Part shown: positions 35,236 through 45,741 of the stretch, in pieces
How the letters are laid out: the number at the start of each line of letters is the position of its first letter
Numbering within the stretch: the first letter of the stretch is position 1
NCBI RefSeq assembly: GCF_029955155.1
Contig: NZ_JAPNOZ010000007.1
Coordinates: 35,679 to 99,678, forward strand
Direction of reading: 5' to 3'
DNA length: 64,000 nucleotides
From: Psychrobacillus sp. NEAU-3TGS
Lineage (GTDB): Bacteria; Bacillota; Bacilli; Bacillales_A; Planococcaceae
Notes under the pieces: generated by a model
Databases searched by the model: none
What the model was told of the DNA's origin: nothing
What the model saw: only the letters and a program-made list of their open reading frames with translations
Made by a program: the position numbers and the translations under genes

Positions 35236-35671
35236 TTATTTCATCTTGTTAAAAAAAGAAACTAATTGTTTTGAAGTTGGAGCTTGAATTTTGTATGTTA
35301 GCTCACGATCTCCATTATTTTCGATGCGAGGAATAATGGATTCAATAACATTGAATTTTCCAAAAAGAAGGTTTACTTTTTGTACTCTTTTCTGTTTCGG
35401 CAGTCATCATTTTTCTTTGAAAAGGATGAAGCTTTGCCATTAAGAACTTATCTTTTATACGAATGAGTAAATATCCTTCATCCGTCTCGGGATCATATTT
35501 TTTCATAAGTGATTCACCAAGTTCAAATGTGTTTGATTTGTTTTGAACAGATGGCGAAATAACTAATATATTTCCCTTTCGAAACAGGGCGGTATTTGAT
35601 ACTTGTCGAAGGCCCAAATCATTTATTAAAAAATCTAGGTTTACTTGAGATGCTTCACTAGCAACTGACAT
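35236..35671 (-). pseudogene. hypothetical protein gene broken by one missing base
   Basis: The first frame (from the ATG at 35671, after GAGGAGG) runs about 100 residues and stops at 35342. Its sequence breaks off at KSKPSFW. The other frame continues smoothly as FGKFNVIESIIPRIENNGDR to a stop at 35236, right before a terminator. Inserting one T in the T5 run (plus-strand 35362-35366) restores PSFFGKFNV. The combined product of about 145 residues is soluble, and I do not recognise its family. Confidence 0.6.
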
Positions 35672-35801
35672 ATTCATACCTCCTCTTCTTTTATTTACGG
35701 TCTATAGTAATAGTATATCCTATTTGACACATAATAAATTCACTTTTGGGAATATCTTCTTAAGTAAATTGAAGAAATGAATGAAAAGTAGCAGAGAATA
35801 T

Positions 35802-36623
35802 TTAGTTTTCGTGAAAAATCTCGTCGCTTGTATGATTCCCAAGTCTTTCAATAATTCTTCTTTTTCGGAATAGCATTTGACCAGCCTCTCCAATATCTTT
35901 GATAGCCGACCGGTTAATGAACGCACCAAATACAAGTCCAGCTATTGGAATCATTTGAAATAGTTTTTTCCACCCAAATTGATCACGGTAAGAAAATATA
36001 ACTTCTCGCCATCCTTGTATTTCGGATAAGATTTCTCGTCTTGCATGTTCATCTTGTTGGTCAAACATAGACAATTGTGCGAGAATGGATTGTTTTCCTA
36101 CAATGTCTGCAGAGACAAATTGAAGACATTTTATGATAAATAATCGTTCTTTTTTGTCATTTGGATCGTAGCCATAGCAAATTGCAATATCTTGTAAGGT
36201 TTTTAACTGCAAACTTAAAAGGAGCGGAATATCAATAGATAATGTGAAGACCCCGCCGATACCTGTACTAGCACCTTGTATGGTTGCTAAATTCTTTCTG
36301 TTTCCAGTTAGCTTTTCTGCAGCCTCATCCATTTGGGCGATAGGTAAGTTTTTTACTTCTTCTAGTGTTTGTACTTCCGTTTCGGGAAAATAGGAAGTGA
36401 TTTTAGATGTAGAGCTTAAATAGCTGCCACCTGTTTGAACATATTGACCGAGTTCATCTACTATGATTCCTATTTTATTTTGAATGAAGGATGGAGTCCA
36501 CTTATCGATAATTTTAAAAGGAAGGCGACCAAGCTTTTCCCAAAACCACAAATCATTTTGATCTTTCTCCCATTTTTCCACTTGTTTAAGTTCGTCTAGT
36601 AACCACTCTTTAGAATCATGCAT
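35802..36623 (-). CDS. EcsC family protein
   Basis: This 273-residue protein matches the EcsC domain, found with the EcsAB ABC transporter in Bacillus but also alone. It has the conserved central block ATIQGASTGIGGVFTLSIDIPLLLSLQLKTLQDIA (hydrophobic, about 120-155). The C-terminal half ends with a second hydrophobic hairpin, MIPIAGLVFGAFINRSAI. Function is poorly understood; membrane association is likely. Confidence 0.8.
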   Translation of the reverse strand: MHDSKEWLLDELKQVEKWEKDQNDLWFWEKLGRLPFKIIDKWTPSFIQNKIGIIVDELGQYVQTGGSYLSSTSKITSYFPETEVQTLEEVKNLPIAQMDEAAEKLTGNRKNLATIQGASTGIGGVFTLSIDIPLLLSLQLKTLQDIAICYGYDPNDKKERLFIIKCLQFVSADIVGKQSILAQLSMFDQQDEHARREILSEIQGWREVIFSYRDQFGWKKLFQMIPIAGLVFGAFINRSAIKDIGEAGQMLFRKRRIIERLGNHTSDEIFHEN

Positions 36624-36809
36624 TGTTAGTTTCGCCTCTTTCTTTGTATACTCATCTCACGAATTCGTGCGAAAAAAGTTTCGGATGGCAATTTAGTAAT
36701 AGGAAAAATCATAAAAAATTTCTAAGCGTCTAAACGATGAAAAAAATATCCATTTGCTATAATTATAATCAAAACAGCTGTATATCTTTAACATAAAGGC
36801 GGTAACAAA

Positions 36810-37637
36810 ATGATAAAAATTTTAACGGATAGTTCTTCCGATTTATCGAATGAAATAATAGAGAAATATGATATTACGGTCGTGCCATTGAAAGTTAATA
36901 TAGATGGAAAGGACTATTTAGAAGGTATTGATCTAACTCCTCAAGTTTTCTTCGCTAAGTTATTTTCTTCAGAAAAACTCCCAAAAACCTCTCAACCCTC
37001 ACCGGCAGCATTTGCCGAAGCTTTCTCTAAATTTGGGGAGAACGATGAACTGTTATGTCTTACAATTTCTTCCGGATTAAGCGGTACTTATCAATCGGCA
37101 TGTATGGGGAAAGAGCTTTCAGGGGCTAATGTTACTGTGTTTGATACTTTGGCGGGTTCCCTTGCTCACGGCTTCCAAATTATCCATGCAGCCGAACTTG
37201 CTCAAAAGGAATATTCGGTAGAAGAAATTATTGCAGTACTTTTGCGGGATAGAGAAAAAATGAATATTCTAATCCTATTAGATACTTTAGAAAACATTGT
37301 AAAAGGTGGACGGCTAAGCAAATTTCAAGGATCCATAGCCAAAATCCTTAATATAAAGGTGATTTTAGAAGGGGTTAATGGCAAAGTAGAAATTCTTGAA
37401 AAAGTTCAAGGGAAGAAGAGATTTCATAAAAAGACGCTTGAAGTTATTCGTCATAAAAAAGAAGATTTTTCTAATACCATTTTTGGAATTACTCATACTG
37501 GAAACGTAGAAGAAGCGGAAGCGCTCAAAGCAGAACTTATTCAACAATTTCATCCAAAGGATGTCGTTGTGCGTTACATGGGTGCAACAATGGGAACTTA
37601 TGCAGGCAGAGGTGGAATGATTATTTCTTTTAAATAA
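36810..37637 (+). CDS. DegV family fatty-acid-binding protein
   Basis: This 275-residue DegV protein binds a fatty acid between two domains and can supply a fatty-acid kinase (FakB-type role). The signature KILTDSSSDLSNEI opens the protein, and the pocket segment LTISSGLSGTYQSA (about 88-101) carries the phosphate/carboxylate-binding Ser. The C-terminal ATMGTYAGRGGMIISF is typical. It stands alone, so pairing with FakA is not seen locally. Confidence 0.9.
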   Translation: MIKILTDSSSDLSNEIIEKYDITVVPLKVNIDGKDYLEGIDLTPQVFFAKLFSSEKLPKTSQPSPAAFAEAFSKFGENDELLCLTISSGLSGTYQSACMGKELSGANVTVFDTLAGSLAHGFQIIHAAELAQKEYSVEEIIAVLLRDREKMNILILLDTLENIVKGGRLSKFQGSIAKILNIKVILEGVNGKVEILEKVQGKKRFHKKTLEVIRHKKEDFSNTIFGITHTGNVEEAEALKAELIQQFHPKDVVVRYMGATMGTYAGRGGMIISFK

Positions 37638-37638
37638 A

Positions 37639-37680
37639 AAACTGCAGCTATTTGTATTTCTACTAATAGCTACAGTTATT
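37639..37680. terminator. weak bidirectional hairpin
   Basis: An ACTG-AGCTATT and AATAGCT-CAGT interrupted repeat lies between converging genes. It lacks a long T run. Confidence 0.4.
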
Positions 37681-37686
37681 AATCTA

Positions 37687-38856
37687 TTATTCTACAGTTT
37701 GCACGTCAGAATTCTCTTGTGAATCAGATTCAACTGGTGATTCAGTAGTGTCTTCATCAGTAGAATCACTAGGTTCAACCGTAATATCTGATGAATCCAG
37801 GAATCTCCAGTTACCATCTTTATCTTTTTCTAAAAGGTAAATAGTAGTATGTTCAAGTGAATCTGTAGTATTGAAGATTGTTTTTTGATCGTGTACAACT
37901 GCTGCAGTATTGTCAATAATGTATTGAACTTCAAGACCTAAAGTTTGGTATCTTACATTATAATCTTTGAAAGTCTCTTCTAAACTCTCTTTAAGTGACG
38001 CATAGCCAGGGAAGTCTTTGCTGTATAGGCTAAGTGTTTCCTCAAGTTTTTCCTCATTTGCATACTCTGTAGCTTTTTTAAAGAATTCAGTGATTTCTTT
38101 CTCTTGTGCTATAAAGTTCTCATCTTCTCTGATGCTGTCATAATAAGCACTATAAAGGTCACTAATGATTGCATCGTCCTCAATTGCATCTAACGAATCT
38201 AGGAAGGTAGAAACTTGTGCTTCTACTGTTTTTTGATCTGCTTTTTTAGTGATCAAATTGTCTAATTTATCTAGCTCCATTTTTGCAGTAATTACATATT
38301 TAGAAGATTCAAGTGCTTTTTCACCAGGAGTTTTATATTTCGTTAAAATTGCATCACGTGTTGATTTTCCATATACACGGTAAAGTAAGATTGCTTGTTT
38401 ACGAATTTCACTAGATAATTCATGGTAACTTTTTTCTGTTACATCGGATGTTGGATTAGCTGCGTACAATTTATTTAATTGATTTGCTTTATCTACAATC
38501 TTTTTTCCAGATGTAATGGCATCAATGTATCCCATTGCACGAGTATAGTGAATACCAGCATTATCTTCTAGGCGTTTTTCTAATTTTGCTTTATCTTTCG
38601 CACTTACATTAGCAATCTCTTTTTTCGCATTTAAGTAAGCGTCTTTTGTTAAATTGAAAATTTTCATATCTGGATACTTAATTTCTTTCGTAAGTTCAAC
38701 AGATATTTGCCATTTTAGAGCACCAGCATGTTGTTCTGCTGCTTTTACTAAAGCTTCTGCTTTAGAAATGGATGCCGCCTCCGCGTTTGTGTAAGGTGTG
38801 AATACACTAGCTCCTGCTATTCCAGTCGCTAATACAATAGATAATAATTTCTTCAT
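37687..38856 (-). CDS. secreted protein with helical repeat region and NTF2-like C-terminal domain
   Basis: This 389-residue exported protein starts at MKKLLSIVLATG, with an AGGAGAA box. The signal peptide likely ends at NAEA (about 27). A mostly helical region follows (ISKAEALVKAAEQHAGALKW, about 30-245), resembling SbsC-type S-layer helical parts. After it lies a region with NTF2-like pattern (FFKKATEYANEEKLEETLSLY...IYLLEKDKDGNWRFLDSS, about 255-370). The tail is Asp/Ser/Glu-rich. No SLH or sortase motif is visible, so its anchor is unclear. Confidence 0.6.
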   Translation of the reverse strand: MKKLLSIVLATGIAGASVFTPYTNAEAASISKAEALVKAAEQHAGALKWQISVELTKEIKYPDMKIFNLTKDAYLNAKKEIANVSAKDKAKLEKRLEDNAGIHYTRAMGYIDAITSGKKIVDKANQLNKLYAANPTSDVTEKSYHELSSEIRKQAILLYRVYGKSTRDAILTKYKTPGEKALESSKYVITAKMELDKLDNLITKKADQKTVEAQVSTFLDSLDAIEDDAIISDLYSAYYDSIREDENFIAQEKEITEFFKKATEYANEEKLEETLSLYSKDFPGYASLKESLEETFKDYNVRYQTLGLEVQYIIDNTAAVVHDQKTIFNTTDSLEHTTIYLLEKDKDGNWRFLDSSDITVEPSDSTDEDTTESPVESDSQENSDVQTVE

Positions 38857-39073
38857 TTCTATTCTCCTGCAAAATAAAATAGTCTTATATAAAATTTTCA
38901 AATATAAGCCTTTATAAATATATGTTATAGAGGAAGATATTCCTAGTGTTATATTCTGGTTATAACTCCATTAAATTGAATATTGCATTGAAATATTCAA
39001 GAGAATACAATTTCTTAATAGTGGATATGCTGATTATACAAATTTTTGTCTTGATGAAAGGCATGGGGTATAT

Positions 39074-40543
39074 GTGAAATTTAAAAAGTTTATAAGAGCC
39101 ATCAAAAGTAGCGAAAATGATAAAGCTTCGTCAAATACAAAGCAGGTTAACGGTGCGGATATAGAAGAAACAATTGAATTGATAAAGAAAAATACAACTC
39201 AGATTAACGATGTTGTATTTAAGAAAATACCTACGAATGAAGGTATCGTCACAATTGTTTATAGCAATTCACTTGTAGAAAAAATGACTATGCAAGTAAT
39301 GGTCCTCATCCCCTTAGCTAATCACTTGAATCAAATTCACCAAGTATCTGAGAAAATTGATCCAGCAGACAAAACTGAAATTATTTCGAAGTTAATGGGT
39401 GGGCAAACACTATTATATTTTCATGATAACAGTTTGCTGTTAAGCATAGATACATACAGTGCATCTACTCGTGCCATTACAAACACGGAAACAGAGTCCA
39501 CTGTTATCGGTCCCCAAGATGCATTTACGGAATCGTTACAAGTAAATATTTCCTTAGTTAAAAGGCGTATCAAAAACCCAATGCTGAAAAATGAAAATCG
39601 TATTATTGGAACAGAATCGAATACGGAAATTTCTCTTCTATATGTAGAAGATATTGTGAACAAAGAAAATTTAGAGATGTTAAAAAATCGATTAGATAAA
39701 GTTAATTATCCATCATTTCCGGATGTTTCTATTTTAAAGCAATTGATTGAAGATAACCCTTTATCTCCATTTCCACAATATTATATGAGCGTTAGACCTG
39801 ATAGTATCGTCCATTATATATTAGATGGAAGAATTGCAATACTGATGGATAATAGTCAAGCAGCAATAGTGTGCCCGACATCCTTTATGGACATGTTTAT
39901 TTCTGTGGAAGATTATTATAATCGTTGGACTACCGCAACCTTACTAAGGATGCTTCGATTTTTTGGATTTTTTTTAACTATAATGATTACGCCAATGTAT
40001 GTATCTGCTTTAACGTTTCATCCTGAAATATTACCTTATGAACTTTTATTAAATTTACAGGAATCAAGAAGTAAAGTACCTTTCCCACCGTTAATAGAAG
40101 TATTGTTTATAGAACTAATCATAGAAGTCTTAAGGGAGGCTGGTTCCCGAATGCCAGCAAAAGTAGGGCAGACAATTGGTATCGTAGGAGGTATTGTAAT
40201 TGGAACCGCAGCAGTTGAAGCAGGTCTAATTAGTAACATATTAATTGTCTTAGTTGCAACTTCCGCATTACTATCATTTCTACCACCGATTTTTCTAATG
40301 AGTAATACAAGTAGATTTGTTCGATATATTTTTATTTTATCAGCAGGTTTGTTTGGATTGTTCGGACAAATGCTAGCACTTGCTTGGTTGTTGGCTCATT
40401 TATTGAATTTAAGTTCTTTAGGTACTCCTTTTATGACACCTGTAATTCCTCGTAAAGCTGGAGATTTGCTAGATGGAATTATAAGATTTCCAACGGCTTT
40501 CCTGAAAGGGAGATCGGGAATTTCAAGATCAAAGAAAAAGTAG
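39074..40543 (+). CDS. spore germination protein, GerA/GerKA family subunit A
   Basis: This 489-residue A subunit of a germinant receptor starts with GTG. Its N-terminal soluble domain precedes about five membrane helices. The hallmark sequences YYMSVRPDSIVHYILDGRIAILMDN (soluble domain end) and PFPPLIEVLFIELIIEVLREAGSRMP (membrane start) are visible. It acts in the spore inner membrane together with the B and C subunits encoded next. Expression in the forespore under sigma-G is expected. Confidence 0.94.
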   Translation: MKFKKFIRAIKSSENDKASSNTKQVNGADIEETIELIKKNTTQINDVVFKKIPTNEGIVTIVYSNSLVEKMTMQVMVLIPLANHLNQIHQVSEKIDPADKTEIISKLMGGQTLLYFHDNSLLLSIDTYSASTRAITNTETESTVIGPQDAFTESLQVNISLVKRRIKNPMLKNENRIIGTESNTEISLLYVEDIVNKENLEMLKNRLDKVNYPSFPDVSILKQLIEDNPLSPFPQYYMSVRPDSIVHYILDGRIAILMDNSQAAIVCPTSFMDMFISVEDYYNRWTTATLLRMLRFFGFFLTIMITPMYVSALTFHPEILPYELLLNLQESRSKVPFPPLIEVLFIELIIEVLREAGSRMPAKVGQTIGIVGGIVIGTAAVEAGLISNILIVLVATSALLSFLPPIFLMSNTSRFVRYIFILSAGLFGLFGQMLALAWLLAHLLNLSSLGTPFMTPVIPRKAGDLLDGIIRFPTAFLKGRSGISRSKKK

Positions 40544-40574
40544 AATGCTTTCTATAGAGGTGAGGTTGGCCAGG

Positions 40575-41654
40575 TTGAATGTTGATAAGCGAAAACAGTT
40601 GAATGGATATCATGTAGTTTTTCTAGTACAAAATGTAATGATTGGTACCGGTATGCTCTCACTCCCTCAAGACCTTAGTTCGATGGGATATAGTCTGGCC
40701 CTTTATCCTCTTCTATTTGGAGTAGTTGCAAGTCTTAATTTATGGCCGATGATTTGGATAAATTCACAGTATAAAAATGAAGATGTATTTGGTATTAATG
40801 AAAAACTACTAGGTAAATGGATTGGGAAGAGTATCAATTTGTTTATAGTTTTACACTTAACCTTTTTTATAGCAGGCATTATCGATGATTACATGAATCT
40901 TATACAAACTACAGCTCTTCCTGAACAAAGTACTACTATTCCAATACTCTTTTTCTTGCTGGTAGCCATCTATATTGTGAGTGGTGGAATTAAATCCATC
41001 GCAAGGTTTTGCATAATGGCGTTTTTTCTAACTATGCCGTTACTTTACTTTTTACGTTGGGCAATCGAGAAAGGGGATATAAGTCACCTTTTCCCTATAT
41101 TTAATTTCAATGGAAGTCAGGCTTTGGAAGCTTTCAGAAAAGGATATTTGTCTATACTAGGGTATGAACTAATCATGGTGTATTTTCCCTATATCGCAAA
41201 CCAGAAGAAAGCATATAAACATGCTTTAATAGGAGTTTGGATAAGTATCGTTCTTTGTTTTATTGTAACTGCAGTAAGTGTTATGTATTATTCAGAATGG
41301 CAATTGGAACATGTCACGTATTCAGTTTTGCATCTGTTTAAAGCGGGTGAATTAACTTATATAGAAAGAATCGACATAATTGGAATTACAATCTGGGTGT
41401 TTCTAGTTTTAACTACGATAACTGGTTACTTATGGTGTGCTAAAAAGGGTATAGATTCATTTCGATCTAAAAATAAGGCTTCACATGTTTATGTAATCAC
41501 GATAGCTATCTATTTAATCGTATTAATGCCATTGTCAAAAGAAGTTAAGGAAAAATTATTTGAGGTCGCCTTTCATACTTCTTACTTCATGCTATGCTGG
41601 CCAATATTATTGATTGTTATCCATTTACTGAGGAAAAAGCAGGTGCAAACATGA
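40575..41654 (+). CDS. spore germination protein, GerB/GerKB family permease-like subunit
   Basis: This protein of about 359 residues has ten hydrophobic segments of the APC/endospore-germination permease family (FLVQNVMIGTGMLSLPQDLS near the start). It is thought to hold the germinant-binding pocket. The TTG at 40575 is preferred, with AGGTGAGG 9 nt before it. The ATG at 40545 lies directly after the gerA stop but has no clear RBS. Confidence 0.92.
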   Translation: MNVDKRKQLNGYHVVFLVQNVMIGTGMLSLPQDLSSMGYSLALYPLLFGVVASLNLWPMIWINSQYKNEDVFGINEKLLGKWIGKSINLFIVLHLTFFIAGIIDDYMNLIQTTALPEQSTTIPILFFLLVAIYIVSGGIKSIARFCIMAFFLTMPLLYFLRWAIEKGDISHLFPIFNFNGSQALEAFRKGYLSILGYELIMVYFPYIANQKKAYKHALIGVWISIVLCFIVTAVSVMYYSEWQLEHVTYSVLHLFKAGELTYIERIDIIGITIWVFLVLTTITGYLWCAKKGIDSFRSKNKASHVYVITIAIYLIVLMPLSKEVKEKLFEVAFHTSYFMLCWPILLIVIHLLRKKQVQT

Positions 41655-42757
41655 ACGGAAAGCTAATACTACTTATTATGGCTATGATGGGCTTGACGGG
41701 TTGTGCGGACAAGGAATTGAAAGTACCTTTGGAGGATGTTGGTTTGCTTGGCATCTTGGCATTTGACTATATTGATGAAGATTCATATAAGTTATCTGCC
41801 GCAATGCCTCAATTTTTGCCAGAAGCCAAAGAAAATACACAGATTTTCTCCGTGACTACCGATTTTGTTTCAAAAGGAATTGTTGAAATTGAAACAGTTT
41901 CAGACAAAAAGGTAGTATTGAATCAATTACGAGTTGTTGTTTTTAATGAGGAATTTGCTCGTAATGGAAATGTTCAAAAAGTAATAAGACATCTATATAG
42001 AAACGCAGAGGTAGGTAATAAAGTGCTTGTGGCTATTGTGAAAGAGAACGGAGAAGAGATATTAAAGGAAAATTATCCGGATAAACCAAGTATCAACCTA
42101 TACTTAAATGATTTATTGCAACCAAGCATCAACACTGCCTTCATGCCAAATACGAATATCCATGATTTTGTATATACACAAACAAATCCAGTTTTCGATA
42201 CAATAGTACCTCTACTTGAAAAAAAAGAAGGGAAAATTGAGATTGACGGAGTTGCTCTATTTAAAGAAGATAATATGATTAAAGAATTACTACCACGAGA
42301 AGGTCTAATAATACAAGCTTTATTAGGAGAAAAAAACCTTGCACCGCTGAATCTTACATTAGATAAAAGAGAAGAAAAAGAAGAATTGATGATAGATCTT
42401 ATCAAAAACAAAGTAAAGATGAAAAGTAATAAAAGTATAGAATCACCTAAATTATTTATTAACATGAAAATGGAAGGCACGCTTATTGAATATAAAGGAT
42501 ATCGAGAAGATGAGTTGACAACTTTAGCAAGTATAACGAAGTTAGAGAATGATATTAGTGAGCAAATTGAAAAGGATATTAAGGAATTTTTAGAGGATTT
42601 AAAAGAACTTAAGGTTGACCCAGTAGGTTTAACTGAAAACTTTCGCATGCACTATAGGGGAAATTGGGACAGAGAAATGACGGAAGAAATAATTAGCAAG
42701 CTAGAAGTTGATATTCAGGTTACAACAAGGATTAATAGTACTGGTACATTAGATTAA
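41651..42757 (+). CDS. spore germination lipoprotein, GerC/GerKC family
   Basis: This 368-residue lipoprotein has lipobox LTGC (Cys 17) and the GerC-type fold, with strands and repeated FVYTQTNPVFDT / DGVALFKEDNM segments. It overlaps the B-subunit stop by ATGA, so translation is coupled. It completes the A-B-C receptor. The C-terminal part (FRMHYRGNWDREMTEEII) is the typical end of the family. Confidence 0.93.
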   Translation: MNGKLILLIMAMMGLTGCADKELKVPLEDVGLLGILAFDYIDEDSYKLSAAMPQFLPEAKENTQIFSVTTDFVSKGIVEIETVSDKKVVLNQLRVVVFNEEFARNGNVQKVIRHLYRNAEVGNKVLVAIVKENGEEILKENYPDKPSINLYLNDLLQPSINTAFMPNTNIHDFVYTQTNPVFDTIVPLLEKKEGKIEIDGVALFKEDNMIKELLPREGLIIQALLGEKNLAPLNLTLDKREEKEELMIDLIKNKVKMKSNKSIESPKLFINMKMEGTLIEYKGYREDELTTLASITKLENDISEQIEKDIKEFLEDLKELKVDPVGLTENFRMHYRGNWDREMTEEIISKLEVDIQVTTRINSTGTLD

Positions 42758-42770
42758 TAATAGAAAGTGA

Positions 42771-42815
42771 GAGGGAGTACCGCTTGAATCTATGGCGGTA
42801 CTCCTCATTTTTTTC
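42771..42815 (+). terminator. terminator of the gerA-type operon
   Basis: GAGGGAGTACCGC and GCGGTACTCCTC arms are followed by a run of seven T. Confidence 0.85.
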
Positions 42816-42982
42816 AAATGGCAACCGTTGTTTTTCTTGTTGCATAGCGACTATATACTTTCATACGTTATTCTCCAGTCGGAATAAATCGAACAACTAC
42901 GAATTATAGATAAAACATCCTGAAATTATAGTATAATATTCTTAACATAGGATATCTATATAGAAAGTAGGCTCATAATTCC

Positions 42983-45727
42983 ATGGGGAAAAATAAGAAA
43001 ATCGGTATTCGGACAAAAATCATGTCTGGCTATTTATTGGTTATCATAATGGTCATATTTGCATTCTTTCTTGTAAATAAACAATTTTCTGTTGTACAAG
43101 CAGATAAAGATTATATAATGGGGCATGATTTTGAAGTAACGACATTATCCCACCAAATCGAAAAATACGTACTGGATATGGTGAGGGGACAAAGAGGCTA
43201 TATAATTACGGGAGAAGAAAGTTATTTGCAGCCGTATTATACAGGGCAGAGAGAATGGCAACATAATTTTGATGAATTATATCGGTTAGTGGATGACCCG
43301 GGTCAGCAAGCAAAATTAATGGTCATTAAAGACAATATCAATAAATGGGCAGACACGGTTGGAGAGCCGCTTATTAATCAAAAGAAACAAGAAAGTAATG
43401 GAGTCACTTTGAGTTACTTGGAAAATGATCAAGGTGGAGCTACGATAGATTTAATACGTAGTCAGTTTGATAACTTTAGAGAAGTAGAAATGGAATTTAG
43501 ACAAAATAGAGCGGATGCATTAAACCAAAATATTGATACGTTAATCCAAGGATTAGTCACGTTAGGGTTACTTGTATTTATCGTAGCTATTGTTATGTCT
43601 ACATTGGTATCACGTTCGATTGTCAGAACGATGAATGAAGTAATAGCGACGATAAAAGATATTGCTACATTTACCAATACAAATGCATTAGACTTATCGC
43701 GAAGAATAACTTTGAGATCACGAGATGAAATTAGAGAGTTAGGGAATGCAACCAATGAGTTGCTGACAAATCTTGAGTTAAGAGAAATGCATCAACAACG
43801 TATTAACAATACATTTAATTCCTACCAAGGTATTACTTCAATCGCTGAATTATGTAAAGCATTTATCTCCGCTATTTCGGAAGAAGCAAATTCATCATAT
43901 GGTGCTATTTATGTAAGAGATTTTCGAAGTGATAGGCATCTTTTCGTGAAAAGCGCTACATTTGCAGATGGATTTGATACAGTAGGTAGAAATCATTTCG
44001 AATTAGGTCAAGGCTTGATCGGAGAGTATGCACTTAAAAAAAGTATGCATGTTTTAAGTGATTTAGACGAATTCCAACTTATTCCTTCTGCATTAGGGAG
44101 TATTCCTCCGAAAGGAATGATTATTGCACCCATTCTTTATGAAGGTGAAGTCATCGCAGTAATAGAAATATTGAGCTTGAGTAATTATTCTGAGTCCGAT
44201 CAACAATTTATAAGAGATGTTATAGAAAACTTTGGTATTACGTTAAACAGCGCGAAGGACCGAGAAGAGATAGAGCGTTTACTAACGGAATCCCAAACGA
44301 TGACAGAAGAACTACGTGTGCAGTCGGATGATTTACAAACACAATCAGAAGAATTACAAATGCAATCAGAGGAATTGCAAACAATTAATGAAAAGCTAGA
44401 AGAGCGTTCAAAAGAGGCAGAACTGAAATCAGTAGCTTTAAACCAAGCAAAAATAGAATTGGAAAAACAAGCAGAACAGCTCGTTTTAAGCTCTAAATAC
44501 AAATCTGAATTCCTTGCAAATATGTCACATGAGCTTCGTACTCCTTTGAATAGTATTTTAATCCTTTCTGAATTGATTGCTGAAAATGCTGGGGAGCAAT
44601 CAAGAGGGGAAGAGGAAAAGTTCGCCAAAGTCATCCATACATCAGGAAAAGATCTTTTAGCTTTAATCGATGATATTCTTGATTTATCTAAAGTAGAGGC
44701 AGGGAAAATGGAGATCATATATGGCGAAATGAATATCAATGATCTGCCGAATTATTTGGAAATGAACTTTAATCATGTTGCAGAGAAAAAAGGGCTTTTG
44801 TTTAATATTCTAAAGGGAGCAAATATCCCAAATATTTTCTGTACAGATGAAAAGATGATGCTTCAAATTTTAAAGAATCTCCTTTCCAATGCTTTTAAAT
44901 ATACGGAAAATGGTAGTATTTCCATAGAGATTAAAAACGTTCCGAACAAAGAATTACAACCAGCTTTTGCAGGCAAAGAGGCTGATTATTGGATTGCGTT
45001 TTCGATAAAAGATACTGGAATAGGTATTCCAAAAGAAAAGCACCAATTAATATTTGAAGCATTCCAGCAAGCCGATGGTGCTACTATGAGGAAATATGGT
45101 GGAACCGGGCTTGGGTTATCGATTTGCCAGGAATACGCAAGGCATTTAGGTGGGTATGTAACTTTAGAGAGCGAAGAGGGAGTAGGAAGTACTTTTACAC
45201 TGTATCTTCCAAGCCTGTCTAATAAATTGGGGAAAGAGGACGTTCTGTTAACTTCACTTGAGGAAGTTGCCGCATCCTCATTAGATGAAGAAGTTCTTTC
45301 TTTAGACACAGAACAAGTCAATTTGTTGGAAGAGAAGCAAAATGTCTTGCAAGGGAAAAATGTATTGATCGTAGACGATGACTTACGCAATATTTTTGCA
45401 CTAGAAGCTGCTTTAAAACAAGAAGGTATGATTGTCTGTTCCGTAAATAATGGATTAGAGTGTCTGGAGATATTGGAAGAGCAACCCTCTCTATTTGATA
45501 TTATTCTAATGGATATTATGATGCCAAATATGGATGGTTATGAAACAATGCAGAGAATACGTGCAAATGACGAGCTGACGGATATACCTATCATTGCTCT
45601 TACAGCTAAAGCGATGGAACGAGATCGTAAGAAATGTCTAGAGACTGGGGCTTCTGATTATGTAAGTAAACCTTTAGATTTAGAGCAACTACTATCTGTT
45701 CTAAGTGTCTGGGTTTCTAATGAATAG
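42983..45727 (+). CDS. rsbK: hybrid sensor histidine kinase (RsbK-like)
   Basis: This 914-residue kinase has, in order, a transmembrane helix, an extracytoplasmic CHASE3 domain (about 40-180, with GYIITGEESYLQPY), a second helix, HAMP (about 205-260), GAF (about 285-430) and a coiled coil (LQTQSEELQMQSEELQ, about 455-500). Then come HisKA with H-box SHELRTPLN (His about 516), HATPase (DTGIGIP, GGTGLGLSI) and a receiver domain with the Asp in LMDIMMP (about 843). This is the architecture of B. cereus RsbK, which activates sigma-B through RsbY, and an RsbM-like methyltransferase gene follows directly. Confidence 0.85.
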   Translation: MGKNKKIGIRTKIMSGYLLVIIMVIFAFFLVNKQFSVVQADKDYIMGHDFEVTTLSHQIEKYVLDMVRGQRGYIITGEESYLQPYYTGQREWQHNFDELYRLVDDPGQQAKLMVIKDNINKWADTVGEPLINQKKQESNGVTLSYLENDQGGATIDLIRSQFDNFREVEMEFRQNRADALNQNIDTLIQGLVTLGLLVFIVAIVMSTLVSRSIVRTMNEVIATIKDIATFTNTNALDLSRRITLRSRDEIRELGNATNELLTNLELREMHQQRINNTFNSYQGITSIAELCKAFISAISEEANSSYGAIYVRDFRSDRHLFVKSATFADGFDTVGRNHFELGQGLIGEYALKKSMHVLSDLDEFQLIPSALGSIPPKGMIIAPILYEGEVIAVIEILSLSNYSESDQQFIRDVIENFGITLNSAKDREEIERLLTESQTMTEELRVQSDDLQTQSEELQMQSEELQTINEKLEERSKEAELKSVALNQAKIELEKQAEQLVLSSKYKSEFLANMSHELRTPLNSILILSELIAENAGEQSRGEEEKFAKVIHTSGKDLLALIDDILDLSKVEAGKMEIIYGEMNINDLPNYLEMNFNHVAEKKGLLFNILKGANIPNIFCTDEKMMLQILKNLLSNAFKYTENGSISIEIKNVPNKELQPAFAGKEADYWIAFSIKDTGIGIPKEKHQLIFEAFQQADGATMRKYGGTGLGLSICQEYARHLGGYVTLESEEGVGSTFTLYLPSLSNKLGKEDVLLTSLEEVAASSLDEEVLSLDTEQVNLLEEKQNVLQGKNVLIVDDDLRNIFALEAALKQEGMIVCSVNNGLECLEILEEQPSLFDIILMDIMMPNMDGYETMQRIRANDELTDIPIIALTAKAMERDRKKCLETGASDYVSKPLDLEQLLSVLSVWVSNE

Positions 45728-45741
45728 AAATGGATGATTAA

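Noticed and set aside
42073..42648. 191-codon frame opposite the GerC gene
   Set aside because: Ser-rich, biased composition typical of an antisense shadow; GerC has clear family signals.
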